Part shown: positions 9,506 to 17,900 of the stretch, one piece after another | Position numbering within the stretch: position 1 is the first letter of the stretch | Layout: each line of letters starts with the position of its first letter | Source: JAFKKF01 sp035651055 | GTDB lineage: Bacteria > Pseudomonadota > Alphaproteobacteria > Rhizobiales > Kaistiaceae | Assembly: GCA_035651055.1 (NCBI GenBank) | Contig: DASRGK010000087.1 | Coordinates: 1 to 54,521 of the forward strand | DNA: 54,521 bases | Direction: 5' to 3' | Translations under genes and position numbers: made by a program | Notes under the pieces: model-generated | Seen by the model: the letters and a program-made list of their open reading frames with translations, nothing else | What the model was told of the DNA's origin: nothing | Databases searched by the model: none

Positions 9506-10552
9506 TCAGGCGGTCCGCCGCCGCGACTTCGCGAACGTGTCGAAGGCGACCGCCAGCACGATGATCACGCCGATGATGATTTGCTGGATGTAGGACGACA
9601 CGTTCATCAGGACGAGGCCGTTGAGGAGGACGCCGATGAGGATGGTGCCGACGACGGTGCCGAAGATCGTGCCGACGCCGCCGAAAAGGCTGGTGCCGCC
9701 GATCACGACCGAGGCAATCACGGTCAGCTCGTAGCCGGTGCCGGCGACGGCTTCCGCCGAGTTGAGCCGGGCGGCGAGTACGAAGGCGCCGAAGCCGGCG
9801 AAGAACCCCATGATCACATAGACGCTGGTGATGACGGCGCGGACGTTGAGGCCGGAGAGACGGGCGGCCTCGGGATTGCCGCCGACGGCGTAGACCTGCC
9901 GCCCGTAGCGCGTGTAGCGCAGGACGATGTGCGCCAGAATCGCGATGACGAGAAAGATGATGACCGGCACCGGGATCGCCCAGCCGAGGCCCGGAAGCGG
10001 ACCGATCTTCCCCTGTCCCCACCAGACGAATTCCGGCTCGAAGCCGCTGATCGGCCCGCCGGCCGCAAAGAGGAGGGCGGCGCCGCGGAAGGCCGACATG
10101 CCGCCGAGCGTGACCACGAAGGGCGGCACTTTCAGCCGGGTGATGGCGAAGCCCTGCAGGTAGCCGCCGACCACCCCGACCGCGATCGCGGCGAGCGCCG
10201 CCAGATACCAGGCATAGCCGGCCGCATCCTGGCCCTCGCCGACGGTAAAGCGGTTGGAGAGCCCGCCCTTTGACACGGCCGCCGCGACCAGCCCGGCAAA
10301 GGCGAGCAGGGAGCCGATCGACAGGTCGATGCCGGCCGTGAGGATGACGAAGGTCATGCCGACGGCGAGCAGGCCGTAGATCGACACCTGGCGCAGCACG
10401 TTGAACAGGTTGATCGAGGACAGGAAGCGCGGCTCGAGGACGGCGAAGACCGCCATCAGGACGACGAGGAAGATGAGCGGCGCGAAGCGCGCCAGGATCC
10501 CGAACCAGTCGACGCCCTGCGGCGGACCTGCCTCGACGCGTGCTTCAACCAT
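9506..10552 (-). CDS. Sugar ABC transporter permease (RbsC/BPD_transp_2 family)
   Basis: 348 residues with eight to ten hydrophobic segments. The family signature AVGMTFVILTAGIDLSIGS is at about 62-80, and VIGGTSLFGGVGTIFGTVVG near 285-304 corresponds to the conserved cytoplasmic loop. It forms the membrane channel of a ribose-type importer with the ATPase and binding protein encoded just upstream. The gap to the ATPase stop is 15 bases, so it is the last gene of this operon. Substrate is not readable from the permease; the operon's alcohol dehydrogenase suggests a pentose, polyol or similar compound. Confidence 0.92.
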   Translation of the reverse strand: MVEARVEAGPPQGVDWFGILARFAPLIFLVVLMAVFAVLEPRFLSSINLFNVLRQVSIYGLLAVGMTFVILTAGIDLSIGSLLAFAGLVAAAVSKGGLSNRFTVGEGQDAAGYAWYLAALAAIAVGVVGGYLQGFAITRLKVPPFVVTLGGMSAFRGAALLFAAGGPISGFEPEFVWWGQGKIGPLPGLGWAIPVPVIIFLVIAILAHIVLRYTRYGRQVYAVGGNPEAARLSGLNVRAVITSVYVIMGFFAGFGAFVLAARLNSAEAVAGTGYELTVIASVVIGGTSLFGGVGTIFGTVVGTILIGVLLNGLVLMNVSSYIQQIIIGVIIVLAVAFDTFAKSRRRTA

Positions 10553-10567
10553 TGCCCCGGTCCCCTG

Positions 10568-12097
10568 TCATGCCGCCCGCGCGGTGCTCAGCGTCATCAT
10601 TGCCATCAGCTTTTCCTGCGTCGCGTCGGCGCGCGATATCGCGCCGGTCACCCGCCCCTCGCGCATGGTGACGATGCGGTCGCTGATCGCCATCACTTCC
10701 GGCAGCTCCGACGAGATCGCGATGATTGCGATGCCGGTGCGCGCCATCTCGTAAAGTAGGTTATGCACCTCCACCTTGGCGCCGACGTCGATGCCGCGCG
10801 TCGGCTCGTCGACGATGAGCACCTTCGGACGGAGCGCCAGCCAGCGGGCGAGCACCACCTTCTGCTGGTTTCCGCCGGATAGGTTGACGACAAGCTGCTC
10901 GGGCGAGGCCATGCGGATGTTGAGCGCGCGTCGGTACTCCTCGACCACCTTCTGCTCGGCCTTCTCGTCGACGAAGATGCCCATCCGGTCGAGATTGCCG
11001 AGCGAGGCCATGCTGATGTTCATGCGGATGGCGAGCGCGAGGAAGAGCGCCTGCTGCTTGCGGTCCTCCGGCACCAGCCCGATGCCGTGGCTGATCGCGT
11101 CGCGCGGGGAACGGATGCGAACCGGCTGGCCGTCGACCACGACCCGCCCGGAATCGAAGGGGTCGGCGCCGAAGACGGCGCGCGCCATCTCGGTGCGGCC
11201 GGCGCCGACCAGGCCCGCGATGCCGAGGATCTCGCCTTTGCGGACCGACAGCGAGACGCCGTCGAGAACCGCCGCATGGGGGTCCTGCTGGTTGCCGCGC
11301 CGCGTCAGGCCCTCCACCGCCAGGGCCACTTCTCCGGTCGCGGTCGATTCGCGCCGCGCGAAAAGCGCGTGCACCTCGCGCCCGACCATCATCTTGATGA
11401 TGCCGTCGACGTCGGTTTCGGCGACGGCGCCGCTGCCGACGTACTTGCCGTCGCGGAGCACCGTGTAGCGGTCGCAGATCTGCATCACCTCCTCGAGGCG
11501 GTGGGTGACGAAGATGATGCCGAGGCCCTGCGCCTTGAGGTCGCGGACGATCCGGTAAAGCTTGTCGACCTCGCTCGAGGAAAGCGCCGAGGTCGGCTCG
11601 TCCATGACGATGAGACGCGAATCCATCGACAGCGCCCGGGCGATCTCGACCATCTGCTGCTCGGCGACGGAAAGGTCGCGGACGAGCGTCATCGGGTTGA
11701 GGTCGAGGCCGATGCGCGTGGTGATCGCGCGCGTCTCCGCGGCCATCCGCCGCCAGTTGACGAAGCCGTTCCGGCCCGGCTCGCGGCCGATGAAGACGTT
11801 CTCGGCGATGGTGATGTTCGGGGCGAGGGTGAACTCCTGGTAGATCGTGACGATGCCGAGGCGCTGCGCCGCGTGCGGATTGGCGAGCGTCACCGGCTTC
11901 CCGTCAAAGACGATCTCGCCCCGGTCCGGGCTCTGCGCGCCGGAGAGGATCTTGAGGAGGGTCGACTTGCCGGCGCCGTTCTCGCCGAGGAGCGCGTGTA
12001 TCTCCCCATGGCCGACTTCCAGGTGAACGTCCTGGAGCGCCTGCACGCCGGGAAAGCTCTTGCTGATCCCCGACATGCGGAGAAGCGCGTCGCTCAT
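10568..12097 (-). CDS. Sugar ABC transporter ATP-binding protein (RbsA/MglA type, two ATPase domains)
   Basis: 509 residues from ATG 12097; an ATG 14 codons upstream lacks a binding site and adds an unlikely leader. Domain 1 has Walker A GENGAGKST and signature LSVAEQQMVEIA with Walker B LIVMDEPTSAL. Domain 2 has a degenerate Walker A (GLVGAGRTE), LSGGNQQKVVLARWL and VLIVDEPTRGID. The degenerate second Walker A is normal for the RbsA class. It energises import with the permease and periplasmic protein encoded on either side. Confidence 0.94.
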   Translation of the reverse strand: MSDALLRMSGISKSFPGVQALQDVHLEVGHGEIHALLGENGAGKSTLLKILSGAQSPDRGEIVFDGKPVTLANPHAAQRLGIVTIYQEFTLAPNITIAENVFIGREPGRNGFVNWRRMAAETRAITTRIGLDLNPMTLVRDLSVAEQQMVEIARALSMDSRLIVMDEPTSALSSSEVDKLYRIVRDLKAQGLGIIFVTHRLEEVMQICDRYTVLRDGKYVGSGAVAETDVDGIIKMMVGREVHALFARRESTATGEVALAVEGLTRRGNQQDPHAAVLDGVSLSVRKGEILGIAGLVGAGRTEMARAVFGADPFDSGRVVVDGQPVRIRSPRDAISHGIGLVPEDRKQQALFLALAIRMNISMASLGNLDRMGIFVDEKAEQKVVEEYRRALNIRMASPEQLVVNLSGGNQQKVVLARWLALRPKVLIVDEPTRGIDVGAKVEVHNLLYEMARTGIAIIAISSELPEVMAISDRIVTMREGRVTGAISRADATQEKLMAMMTLSTARAA

Positions 12098-12165
12098 GGG
12101 TGTGATCCGCCGCGTATCGGGAGCTGGCGCACCGGCCATTGACGGGGACCGTCCGCGCCGGGACC

Positions 12166-12192
12166 CGGCGGGAGGGAATGACCCTCCCGCCG
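12166..12192 (-). promoter_or_regulatory. Strong stem-loop between binding-protein gene and ATPase gene
   Basis: CGGCGGGAGGG (12166-12176) pairs perfectly with 12182-12192 around a 5-base loop, 19 bases after the binding-protein stop codon. No T-run follows on the transcribed strand, so it is unlikely to be a full terminator. In binding-protein operons such hairpins usually protect the upstream mRNA from 3' exonucleases, so the binding protein is made in excess over the membrane parts. Confidence 0.65.
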
Positions 12193-12210
12193 CCTTGTCC
12201 GGTTGTGTGA

Positions 12211-13176
12211 CTACTTCACTTCGCCGATGCGCTCGGCGTCGTTGATGTTGTCCTTGGTGATCGCGATCGGGGTGAGCAGGGTCACCTTCGATTCCGGCTT
12301 CTTGCCGTCGCGGAGGAAGGCAACCAGCGTGTCGACCGCACCGCGGCTCTGGCCGCCCGGCATCTGCTCGATGGTGGCGGTGAGCGTGCCGGCCTTGATC
12401 TGGGCCAGCGCCTCGGGCAGCGCGTCGAAGCCGATGGTGACGACCTTGTCGAGGTTGCGCGCCTTCAGCGCTTCGATGGCGCCGAGGATCATGTCGTCAT
12501 TGGCGGCGACGATGACGTCCGGCGGCGTGCTCATGCTGGCGAGGGCCGATTCGGTCACCGCCAGACCCTTGGCGCGGTCGAAGCCGGCGGTCTGCTCGAA
12601 GACGATCTTGTACTTGTCGCCGGCCTTGTCGAGGACGTTGTGCAGGCCCTTGTTGCGGTCGATCGCCGGGCTGGCGCCGGACTGGCCCTGCAGGTTGATG
12701 ATCGTCGCGCCGTTCGGGAAGAGCTTGAGGATCAGGTTGCCCTGCGCCTCGCCGCCCTTGACGTTGTCGGCGCCGACATGGGCGAGGATGCCCGGAACCT
12801 TGTCAACGCGGCGGTCGATGGTGACGACCGGAATGCCGGCGTCGACCGCTTCCTGGAGCGCCGGCGCCATGGCGTCGACCTCGTTCGGGCTGATGACGAT
12901 GCCGTCGACGCCCTGGGTGATCGCCGCTTCGATGTCGGCGGTCTGCTTCGGCGAGGAAACCTGGCCGTCGCTTTCGATGACGGTGATGTCGCCGAGCTTG
13001 GCGGCCTCGGCCTTCATCTGGTTCATCATGTGGACGAAGAACGGGAAGGTAAGGCCCGGAACCGACTCCAGAATCTTGAGCGGTTTGCCGGCTGCCTGCG
13101 CCGCCGGATTGAAAGCAGTCAGCGCAAGGCCGACGGCCCCGGCCATCAGCGCAGCGCGCCGTGTGAAAAGCTTCAT
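12211..13176 (-). CDS. Periplasmic sugar-binding protein of the ABC transporter
   Basis: 321 residues. An N-terminal export signal (MKLFTRRAALMAGAVGLALT...AAQA) contains twin arginines, so Tat export is possible. The mature part follows the Peripla_BP_4 pattern: PGLTFPFFVHMMNQMKAEA, GVDGIVISPNEVDAM, then PVVTIDRRVDKVPGILAHVGADN and IVAANDDMILGAIEAL. These are the ribose/galactose-type binding-fold strands. The ATG has AGGAGG about five bases upstream. It is the second gene after the alcohol dehydrogenase (92-base gap), and a strong hairpin follows its stop codon. Confidence 0.92.
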   Translation of the reverse strand: MKLFTRRAALMAGAVGLALTAFNPAAQAAGKPLKILESVPGLTFPFFVHMMNQMKAEAAKLGDITVIESDGQVSSPKQTADIEAAITQGVDGIVISPNEVDAMAPALQEAVDAGIPVVTIDRRVDKVPGILAHVGADNVKGGEAQGNLILKLFPNGATIINLQGQSGASPAIDRNKGLHNVLDKAGDKYKIVFEQTAGFDRAKGLAVTESALASMSTPPDVIVAANDDMILGAIEALKARNLDKVVTIGFDALPEALAQIKAGTLTATIEQMPGGQSRGAVDTLVAFLRDGKKPESKVTLLTPIAITKDNINDAERIGEVK

Positions 13177-13268
13177 GTTTCCTCCTACGCCCCTCTTGTT
13201 GGGGGGACTGTGGAAGGATTTACCCCCGGCTGGGAACTGTCAATGACGACGCACCGGTTTCACGCATT

Positions 13269-14444
13269 TCAAAGCTCGCCGCGGATGGCCTTGCGGTAGA
13301 GCTTCTCGTAATCGGCGGCCTTGAGCGGCACGGGATTGCCGCCGGTCGACGGGTCCTTCTCGGCCATCGGCGCGGCCTCGGGGATGATGTCCTCGTCGAC
13401 GCCGATTTCCTTCAGCGTGTTGGGGATGCCGATCGTCGCGCGCAGTTGCAGGATCCACTCGATCACCGACTGCGGGCTGTGGCCGGGCAGGTTGAGGTAG
13501 CGCGCCAGCGCCGCCAGGCGCCCGTCGATGGCGAAACGGTTGTGTTCGAGGATGTAGGGCATGACCACGGCGTTGGTCAGGCCGTGATGCGTGCCGCGCA
13601 GGCTCGAGCACGGATGGCTCATCGCGTGCATGCCGCCGAGCCCCTTCTGGAAGGCGGCCGCGCCCATCGAGGAAGCGGCGAGCATGAAGGCGCGCGCCTC
13701 GACGTTCCGCCCGTCGCGGACGGCAACCGGCAGCCACTCCTTGATGAGCCGCATCCCTTCCAGCGCAATCCCCTCGCCGATCGGATGGAAGAACGGGCTG
13801 CACCAAGCTTCGAGGTTGTGGGAGAGCGCGTCCATCCCGGTCCAGGCGGTGACCTTAGCCGGCAAATCGAAGGTGAGTTCGGGGTCGGCGATGACGACTT
13901 TCGGCAGCATCAGGGGATGGAAGATGATCTTCTTGGTGTGGTCGGCCGGATCGGTGACGACCGCGGCGCGGCCGACCTCGGAGCCGGTGCCGGCGGTGGT
14001 CGGGACGGCAACGACGGGAGCGATGCCCTTCGGATCGGCCCGCGTCCACCAGTCCTCGCGGTCCTCGAAGTCGAAGACGGAGCGCTTCTGGCCGGACATG
14101 AAGGCGACGAGCTTGCCGATATCCATGCCCGAGCCGCCGCCGAAGGCGATCACCCCGTCATGGCCGCCGCCGCGATAGGCGACCAGGCCGTCGTCGAGGT
14201 TCTGCAGCGTCGGGTTGCCGTCGACCTTCGAGAAGACCGCGACCGGGAAGCCGGCGCGCTTGAGGATGTCGAGGGCGCGGATGACGATGGGGAGGTTGAC
14301 CAGGCCGGGATCGGTGACGAAGAGCGGGTGGCCGATGCCGGCCGCCTTCAGCGCCTCGGGGAGTTCGACGATCCGCCCCGGCCCGAAGCGGACGGCGGTC
14401 GGATACGACCAGTTGGCGCGAAGCGATGGGTACTGGTCGAGCAT
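13269..14444 (-). CDS. Iron-containing alcohol dehydrogenase
   Basis: 391 residues. The NAD-binding GGGSGMDIGKLVAFM is at about 102-116, and the metal ligands lie in TGMDALSHNLEAW and in GGMHAMSHPCSSL with HHGLTNAVVMPYIL after it. PTTAGTGSE near residue 150 is a family hallmark. Enzymes of this family oxidise or reduce alcohols, lactaldehyde or hydroxy acids with an Fe2+-type centre. As the first gene of the transporter operon it probably acts on the imported compound or an early product. Which alcohol is used cannot be told. Confidence 0.92.
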   Translation of the reverse strand: MLDQYPSLRANWSYPTAVRFGPGRIVELPEALKAAGIGHPLFVTDPGLVNLPIVIRALDILKRAGFPVAVFSKVDGNPTLQNLDDGLVAYRGGGHDGVIAFGGGSGMDIGKLVAFMSGQKRSVFDFEDREDWWTRADPKGIAPVVAVPTTAGTGSEVGRAAVVTDPADHTKKIIFHPLMLPKVVIADPELTFDLPAKVTAWTGMDALSHNLEAWCSPFFHPIGEGIALEGMRLIKEWLPVAVRDGRNVEARAFMLAASSMGAAAFQKGLGGMHAMSHPCSSLRGTHHGLTNAVVMPYILEHNRFAIDGRLAALARYLNLPGHSPQSVIEWILQLRATIGIPNTLKEIGVDEDIIPEAAPMAEKDPSTGGNPVPLKAADYEKLYRKAIRGEL

Positions 14445-14835
14445 CGTGGTTGTCCCCCTTCACCGCAGACTGCCGGACCAGTCCGCGCCGCCAAGTTGCT
14501 CGCCCAACCCGGCCGCCGGGTCAAGCGGGACGCCCGCTCCTGTCACCCCAGCGAAAGCGGAACCTATTAACCGAGACGCCGCCCAATCAAACGCGCCGAT
14601 CGACCCGCTCGCCTCCTTTCGTCATGCCCGGCCTTGTGCCGGGCATCCACGGCTTAGGCCCGCAGCAAGACGTGGATGGCCGGGACAAGCCCGGCCATGA
14701 CGTGATGGGTTGACGCATCGCGAACACGAGCAGGGAGCGAGGGGTAAAGTCACGGTCATCCCGGGCCGACCTCTCGCTCACGGTCATCATGCGGTCGGAT
14801 CTTGCCGCGCGGTCGAGCGTGCGCCGCGTCGCACC
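14445..14835. other. Intergenic region with one palindromic repeat
   Basis: About 390 bases without a believable gene. It should contain the promoter of the alcohol dehydrogenase/transporter operon near its left end. The only structured part is the repeat at 14621-14702, listed separately. Confidence 0.6.
14621..14702. repeat. Dispersed palindromic repeat (GTCATGCCCGGCC family)
   Basis: The element starts GTCATGCCCGGCC and ends GGCCATGAC, with an inner inverted pair CATCCACG and CGTGGATG, so it can fold into a branched hairpin of about 82 bases. The words 'GTCATGCCCGGCCTTGTGCCGGGCATCC' are very common between genes in Hyphomicrobiales. It has no coding capacity. Confidence 0.75.
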
Positions 14836-16236
14836 TCAGCCCGTCCTCGTCCGGAGATGGAAGCTCTTCGGTCGGGTGAGGTGCTCGTAGCCGACCCTGG
14901 ACAGCGTGACGCCCCGCCCCGATTCCTTGACCCCGACCCAGGCGAGCGCCGGGTCGAGATAGTCGGCGCGGTTCATATAGACGGTGCCGGTCTCGATCCG
15001 GTCGCCGATCCGCTCCGCCGCCTCGACATCCTCGGTCCAGATCGATGCGGTGAGGCCGAACGGCGAGTCGTTCATCAGGCGGATCGCCTCCTCGTCCGAC
15101 TTCACCTTCATGATTCCGTGGGCAGGGCCGAAGGTCTCCTCCTTCATGATCGCCATGGAATGATCGACGCCGGCGAGAAGCTGGGGGGCGAGGTAGGGAC
15201 TGCCCGGACGGTCGGCGGCGAAGCGCTTCGGATCGATGAGCGGCCGGGCGCCCTGGCGGACGGCCTTCGCCACCTGCTCGCGGACGAAATCGGCGACCTT
15301 GGTGCGGACGAGCGGGCCGAGCGTGGTCGCCTCCTCGACCGGATTGCCGAGCCGGTAGGCGTTGATCGTGGCGACCGCGCCCTCGACGAAACGGTCGTAG
15401 ACCGCCTCGTGGACATAGATGCGCTCGACCGCGCAGCACGACTGGCCGGAATTGAAGTAGCCGCCGTCGACGACGTTCTCGATGGCAAAGGCAAGGTTGG
15501 CGTCGGCCCGGACGTAGGCCGGGTCCTTGCCGCCGAGTTCGAGGCAGGTTGCCGGGAAGTTCGGCGCCCCCGCCACCGCGGCCATGATGGCGCGGCCGCC
15601 CGCGGTCGAACCGGTGAAGCCGACCTGGTCGACCAGCCCGGAGCGGATCGCCTTCTCGGTCGCCTCGTGCGACATGGTGAGGACCTGGAAAACGTCCTTC
15701 GGCAGGTTCGCCTTGGCGAAGCAGGCGGCGAAATGTTCGGCCACCAGCGCCGTCTGGCTGGAATGCTTCATGACGACGGTGTTGCCGGCAAGGATTGCCG
15801 GGAGAACCGCGTTGAGCGCGGTCATGTAGGGGAAGTTCCAGGCCGGCAGATTGAGGACGACGCCGAGCGGCTCGCGGCGGATGTAGCGCTTGAAACCCTC
15901 CTTGGGGCCGACGTCGATCTCGGCGAGCGACTCGGGCGCCACCGCAATCATGTAGCGGGCGCGCTCCTCGAAGCCGCGCACCTCGCCCGCGCCATAGCGG
16001 ATCGGCCGGCCCATCTGCCAGGTAAGCAGCTCCGCGACGCGGGCCTTGTCGGCGACCATCGCATCGACGAAGGCGGTGGCGATCTTCACGCGCTCGACGA
16101 CCGGCACATGCCGCCATTCGCGCTGAGCCTTCCTGGCGCGCTCCAGCGTCGCCTGGACGGCGGCGTCGTCGGCGAGCGGACGCTCGGCATAGAGCGAGCC
16201 GTCGACGGGGGAGATGATGCGGAGGGTGGCGGTCAT
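14836..16236 (-). CDS. Aldehyde dehydrogenase (NAD(P)+-dependent)
   Basis: 466 residues from ATG 16236; a TTG five codons upstream is a weaker alternative. Family landmarks are NLPAWNFPYMTALNAVLPAI (about 130-150), VGFTGSTAGGRAI, the catalytic Glu in LELGGKDPAYV and the catalytic Cys in FNSGQSCCAVERIYV. The C-terminal MNDSPFGLTASIWTED and GVKESGRG are typical of the succinate-semialdehyde/gamma-glutamyl-aminoaldehyde branch. Beside the glutamine-synthetase-like ligase and the permease, it may oxidise a gamma-glutamyl aminoaldehyde, as PuuC does in putrescine breakdown. That link is inference from context. Confidence 0.9.
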   Translation of the reverse strand: MTATLRIISPVDGSLYAERPLADDAAVQATLERARKAQREWRHVPVVERVKIATAFVDAMVADKARVAELLTWQMGRPIRYGAGEVRGFEERARYMIAVAPESLAEIDVGPKEGFKRYIRREPLGVVLNLPAWNFPYMTALNAVLPAILAGNTVVMKHSSQTALVAEHFAACFAKANLPKDVFQVLTMSHEATEKAIRSGLVDQVGFTGSTAGGRAIMAAVAGAPNFPATCLELGGKDPAYVRADANLAFAIENVVDGGYFNSGQSCCAVERIYVHEAVYDRFVEGAVATINAYRLGNPVEEATTLGPLVRTKVADFVREQVAKAVRQGARPLIDPKRFAADRPGSPYLAPQLLAGVDHSMAIMKEETFGPAHGIMKVKSDEEAIRLMNDSPFGLTASIWTEDVEAAERIGDRIETGTVYMNRADYLDPALAWVGVKESGRGVTLSRVGYEHLTRPKSFHLRTRTG

Positions 16237-16280
16237 GGCATTGAGGTCCAAAGAGAAGCGACGGGGTCTCCACCCGTGAC

Positions 16281-16413
16281 GTCATCCTCCGGCTTGGCCG
16301 GAGGATCGGGTACGGCGGCAATTCCATCGGATGAATTAAGCAATAGCAGTGGATTGCATTCAACGAGAGTAATCGACGTTCAGAGCGATCCTCCGGTCAA
16401 GCCGGAGGATGAC
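16281..16413. repeat. Short element bounded by 27-bp inverted repeats
   Basis: GTCATCCTCCGGCTTGGCCG begins a 27-base end (16281-16307) whose reverse complement, with two mismatches, lies at 16387-16413. Each end is itself a small hairpin (ATCCTCCGG/CCGGAGGAT). The 79-base centre is distinctly richer in A and T than its surroundings and has no gene. The arrangement resembles a pair of REP-like palindromes or a miniature inverted-repeat element. Confidence 0.65.
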
Positions 16414-16453
16414 GAAGGTTGGAAGGATCGAGCGTATCTCGATCAGCTCGGCC

Positions 16454-17824
16454 CTAGTACCGCTCGAAGCCCCGCTTCAGCTCCCAGTCGGTGATCCGGC
16501 GGTCGTACTCGAACTGCTCCCAGTTGGCGGTGTGGACGTAGTGGTCGATGACGGCGTCGCCGAAGGCAGCGCGGAGCATCTTCGACCGGTCGAGCGCCTC
16601 GGCAGCTTCGCGGAGCGTCTTCGGCACCTCGCGGAGCCTCTTGCCGTAATAGGCGTCGCCGACGAACGGGGCTTCCAGTTCCAGCCCCTGCTCGACGCCG
16701 GAGAGCCCGGCGGCAAGGAGCGCGGCGAAGGCGAGGTACGGGTTGAGGTCGGCGCCGCCGATGCGGCACTCGATCCGGATCGCCTTCGACCCGGCGCCGC
16801 AGAGGCGGAACCCCGCGGTGCGGTTGTCAAGCGACCAGATCGCCTTGGTCGGCGCGAAGGTGCCGACCTGGAAGCGCTTGTAGGAATTGATGTAGGGCGC
16901 AAGGAACCAGGTGATCTCGCGCGCATGCGCGAGCTGCCCGGCGATGTAGGAGCGCATCAGCTTCGACATGCCGTTCTCCGCCTTCTCGTCGAGGAAGAGC
17001 GGCTTCCTGCCGGCCGCGTCCCACAGCGAATTGTGGATGTGGCTGGACGATCCGGCGAGGTCGAAGCGCCACTTCGCCATGAAGGTGATCGCCTTCTGCT
17101 GGCCGAAGGCGATCTCCTTGCAGGCGTTCTTCAGGATGACGTGGCGATCGGCCATCGTCAGCGCGTCGGCATAGCGGACGTTGATCTCTTCCTGGCCCGG
17201 ACCCCACTCGCCCTTGGAATTCTCGACCGGGATGCCGGCGCCTTCCAGCCCGCGGCGGATGGCGCGCATGACGCCCTCCTCCTTGGCGGTCTGGAAGATG
17301 TGGTAGTCCTCGATGTAGTTCCCGGCCGTCTTAAGGTCGCGATAGTTCTTGGCGTGTGCCTGCTCGTAGGTCTCGTCGAAGAGATAGAATTCGAGTTCGG
17401 AGGCGAAGAAGGCGGTCATCTTCATCGCCTTGAGGCGTGCCACCTGCCTCTTGAGGATGGCGCGCGGCGAATGCGGCACGTCCTCGTGGTGGTGATGGTC
17501 GAGGATATCGCAGAGCACCATCGCCGAGCCGGGCAGCCAGGGCGTGCGGCGGAGGGTGGCGAGGTCCGGCTTCAAGACGAAATCGCCGTAGCCCTTCTCC
17601 CAGTTCGCCGCGGCGTAGCCGGGCACCGGCTCCATGTCGATGTCGTTGGCGAGCAGGTAGTCGCAGCCATGCGTCTCGACATGCGCGCTCTCGAGGAAGT
17701 ACTCGGCCTGCATGCGCTTGCCGACCAGGCGCCCCTGCATGTCGGGGAAGCAGGCGACGACCGTGTCGATCTCGCCCGCGGCGACCGCCGCCGCCAGTTC
17801 CTTCATCGTCAGCATGCCCGGCAT
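16454..17824 (-). CDS. Glutamine synthetase family protein (gamma-glutamyl-amine ligase type)
   Basis: 456 residues from ATG 17824, which has an AAGGGG-rich binding site; the open frame extends further up but without similarity. The glutamine synthetase landmarks are present: ELEFYLFDE, GPGQEEINVRYADAL, GSSSHIHNSLWD (nucleotide-binding loop), NSYKRF and NRTAGFRLCGAG followed by IECRIGGADLNPYLAFAA. The early QGRLVGKRM and the lack of an adenylylation-type NLYDLP motif point to the PuuA/type III group, which ligate glutamate to amines such as putrescine, and not to assimilatory GlnA. It follows the permease gene in the same direction. Confidence 0.88.
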   Translation of the reverse strand: MPGMLTMKELAAAVAAGEIDTVVACFPDMQGRLVGKRMQAEYFLESAHVETHGCDYLLANDIDMEPVPGYAAANWEKGYGDFVLKPDLATLRRTPWLPGSAMVLCDILDHHHHEDVPHSPRAILKRQVARLKAMKMTAFFASELEFYLFDETYEQAHAKNYRDLKTAGNYIEDYHIFQTAKEEGVMRAIRRGLEGAGIPVENSKGEWGPGQEEINVRYADALTMADRHVILKNACKEIAFGQQKAITFMAKWRFDLAGSSSHIHNSLWDAAGRKPLFLDEKAENGMSKLMRSYIAGQLAHAREITWFLAPYINSYKRFQVGTFAPTKAIWSLDNRTAGFRLCGAGSKAIRIECRIGGADLNPYLAFAALLAAGLSGVEQGLELEAPFVGDAYYGKRLREVPKTLREAAEALDRSKMLRAAFGDAVIDHYVHTANWEQFEYDRRITDWELKRGFERY

Positions 17825-17847
17825 GGTCCCACCCCTTTGTAACGAAA

Positions 17848-17877
17848 CGGCCCGCGCGGCGGATGCCACGCGGGCCG
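17848..17877. terminator. Hairpin between permease and ligase genes (possible terminator or attenuator)
   Basis: CGGCCCGCG (17848-17856) pairs with CGCGGGCCG (17869-17877) around a 12-base loop. On the plus strand it is followed by CGCTTTTTC, and on the minus strand by TTTCGTT. Transcripts of the leftward permease gene would meet it just before the ligase gene, so it could reduce read-through; its T-tract on that strand is weak. Confidence 0.5.
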
Positions 17878-17900
17878 CGCTTTTTCCTGCGAAGCCGGCG

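Noticed and set aside
9506..13176. First sugar transporter as a duplicate of the rhamnose transporter
   Set aside because: The ATPases are similar as all RbsA-type proteins are, but the binding proteins and permeases clearly differ and there is one permease gene, not two.
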